A model generated the notes under the pieces. The model ran no database searches and was not told the DNA's origin. It saw only the letters and a list, made by a program, of their open reading frames with translations. Source: Marinobacterium sp. LSUCC0821 (lineage in GTDB: Bacteria > Pseudomonadota > Gammaproteobacteria > Pseudomonadales > Balneatricaceae). Taken from it: a stretch of DNA of 64,000 nt. Positions 63,680 to 64,000 of this stretch are shown in pieces; position 1 is the stretch's first letter, and each line of letters starts with the position of its first letter. The stretch covers positions 271,501 through 335,500 of the forward strand of contig NZ_CP051666.1 in the NCBI RefSeq assembly GCF_012848475.1, read 5' to 3'. The position numbers were made by a program, and so were the translations under genes.

Positions 63680-64000
63680 ATGCTGATACTTGGGATCGAC
63701 CCGGGCTCGCGAATTACTGGTTATGGCATCATCGATGCGCAGGGCAGTAAGGCGGAGTACGTCACTAGCGGTTGTATCCGTATCGCTGACGCGAGCCTTC
63801 CGGAAAAATTGCGCCAGGTCTTTGAAGGTATCTCCCAGCTGGTAGAGCAGTTTCAGCCACAAGAGGTTGCGATAGAGCAGGTCTTTATGGCGCGTAATGC
63901 TGACTCAGCACTGAAGCTTGGTCAGGCACGTGGTGCTGCGATTGTTGCTGCTGCCTCTAAGGGGTTAGAGGTGCATGAGTATGCCGCGCGTTTGGTTAAG
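63680..64000 (+). CDS. ruvC: Holliday junction endonuclease RuvC, N-terminal part (cut by window edge)
   Basis: The first 107 residues of RuvC, the resolvase that cuts Holliday junctions made mobile by RuvAB. It begins [19 protein letters not shown], with the first catalytic Asp at residue 7 and the conserved [23 protein letters not shown] around the second acidic residue. Translation is open to the window edge. In many relatives yebC lies between aspS and ruvC; here it does not. Confidence 0.95.
   Translation, partial: MLILGIDPGSRITGYGIIDAQGSKAEYVTSGCIRIADASLPEKLRQVFEGISQLVEQFQPQEVAIEQVFMARNADSALKLGQARGAAIVAAASKGLEVHEYAARLVK

Overview
The window is one continuous piece of a bacterial chromosome that I read as a marine gammaproteobacterium, probably of the Oceanospirillales/Oceanospirillaceae type. 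The reasons are the Pseudomonas-like gene orders (lolC-lolD, comEC-exbB-exbD-lpxK-ycaR-kdsB-ptp-murB facing rne, cysB near thrH, a GntR-prpB-prpC-acnD-prpF block), the close match of many proteins to Pseudomonas-type enzymes (ArgF, ArgG, MetR, ThrH, CysB, FabV), and a moderate GC content near one half. Genus level cannot be settled from sequence reading alone. No tRNA, rRNA, CRISPR, prophage or complete insertion sequence was seen. Both ends cut through genes: a CPA2 antiporter at the left and ruvC at the right.

Layout. 1-7 kb: antiporter and metR, then the arginine genes argD-argF (minus strand) and argG, with grxD and rnt between. 7-12.5 kb: a type I secretion operon (ABC exporter with an inactive C39-like domain, HlyD-type adaptor, a LuxR-type regulator, TolC-type outer membrane channel) with no cargo gene in sight. 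12.6-21.6 kb: a complete-looking mevalonate (MVA) operon, namely HMG-CoA reductase, type 2 IPP isomerase, HMG-CoA synthase, two GHMP kinases and diphosphomevalonate decarboxylase, followed in the same tightly spaced run by DNA polymerase II and a retropepsin-like protease. 22-31.4 kb: envelope genes (LolC/LolD, ComEC, ExbB/ExbD, LpxK, KdsB, MurB). 31.4-39.4 kb: RNase E with a long structured leader, RluC, a KfrA-like coiled-coil protein, CysB, ThrH, a hydrolase. 39.4-47 kb: a MarC protein and the 2-methylcitrate (propionate) operon with its GntR regulator and two perfect copies of a candidate operator. 47-50.4 kb: a MarR regulator, two non-heme iron dioxygenases and an alpha/beta hydrolase, a likely small catabolic cluster of unknown substrate. 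50.4-64 kb: DAHP synthase, DsbD with a small c-type cytochrome, ProS, FabV with a MaoC hydratase, ferrochelatase, a HIT protein, AspS and the start of RuvC.

The most distinctive content is the MVA operon, because most gammaproteobacteria make isoprenoids by the MEP route. No canonical phosphomevalonate kinase is present, and the second mevalonate-kinase-like protein is the natural candidate for that step. Other points of interest are non-coding: terminator-like hairpins sitting between promoter and start codon (argD, HMG-CoA reductase), one overlapping the argF start, a structured rne leader, an operator pair at prpR, a long-spaced inverted repeat between the divergent dioxygenase-cluster genes, and several families of REP-like palindromes (around aspS, between acnD and prpF, after prpF).
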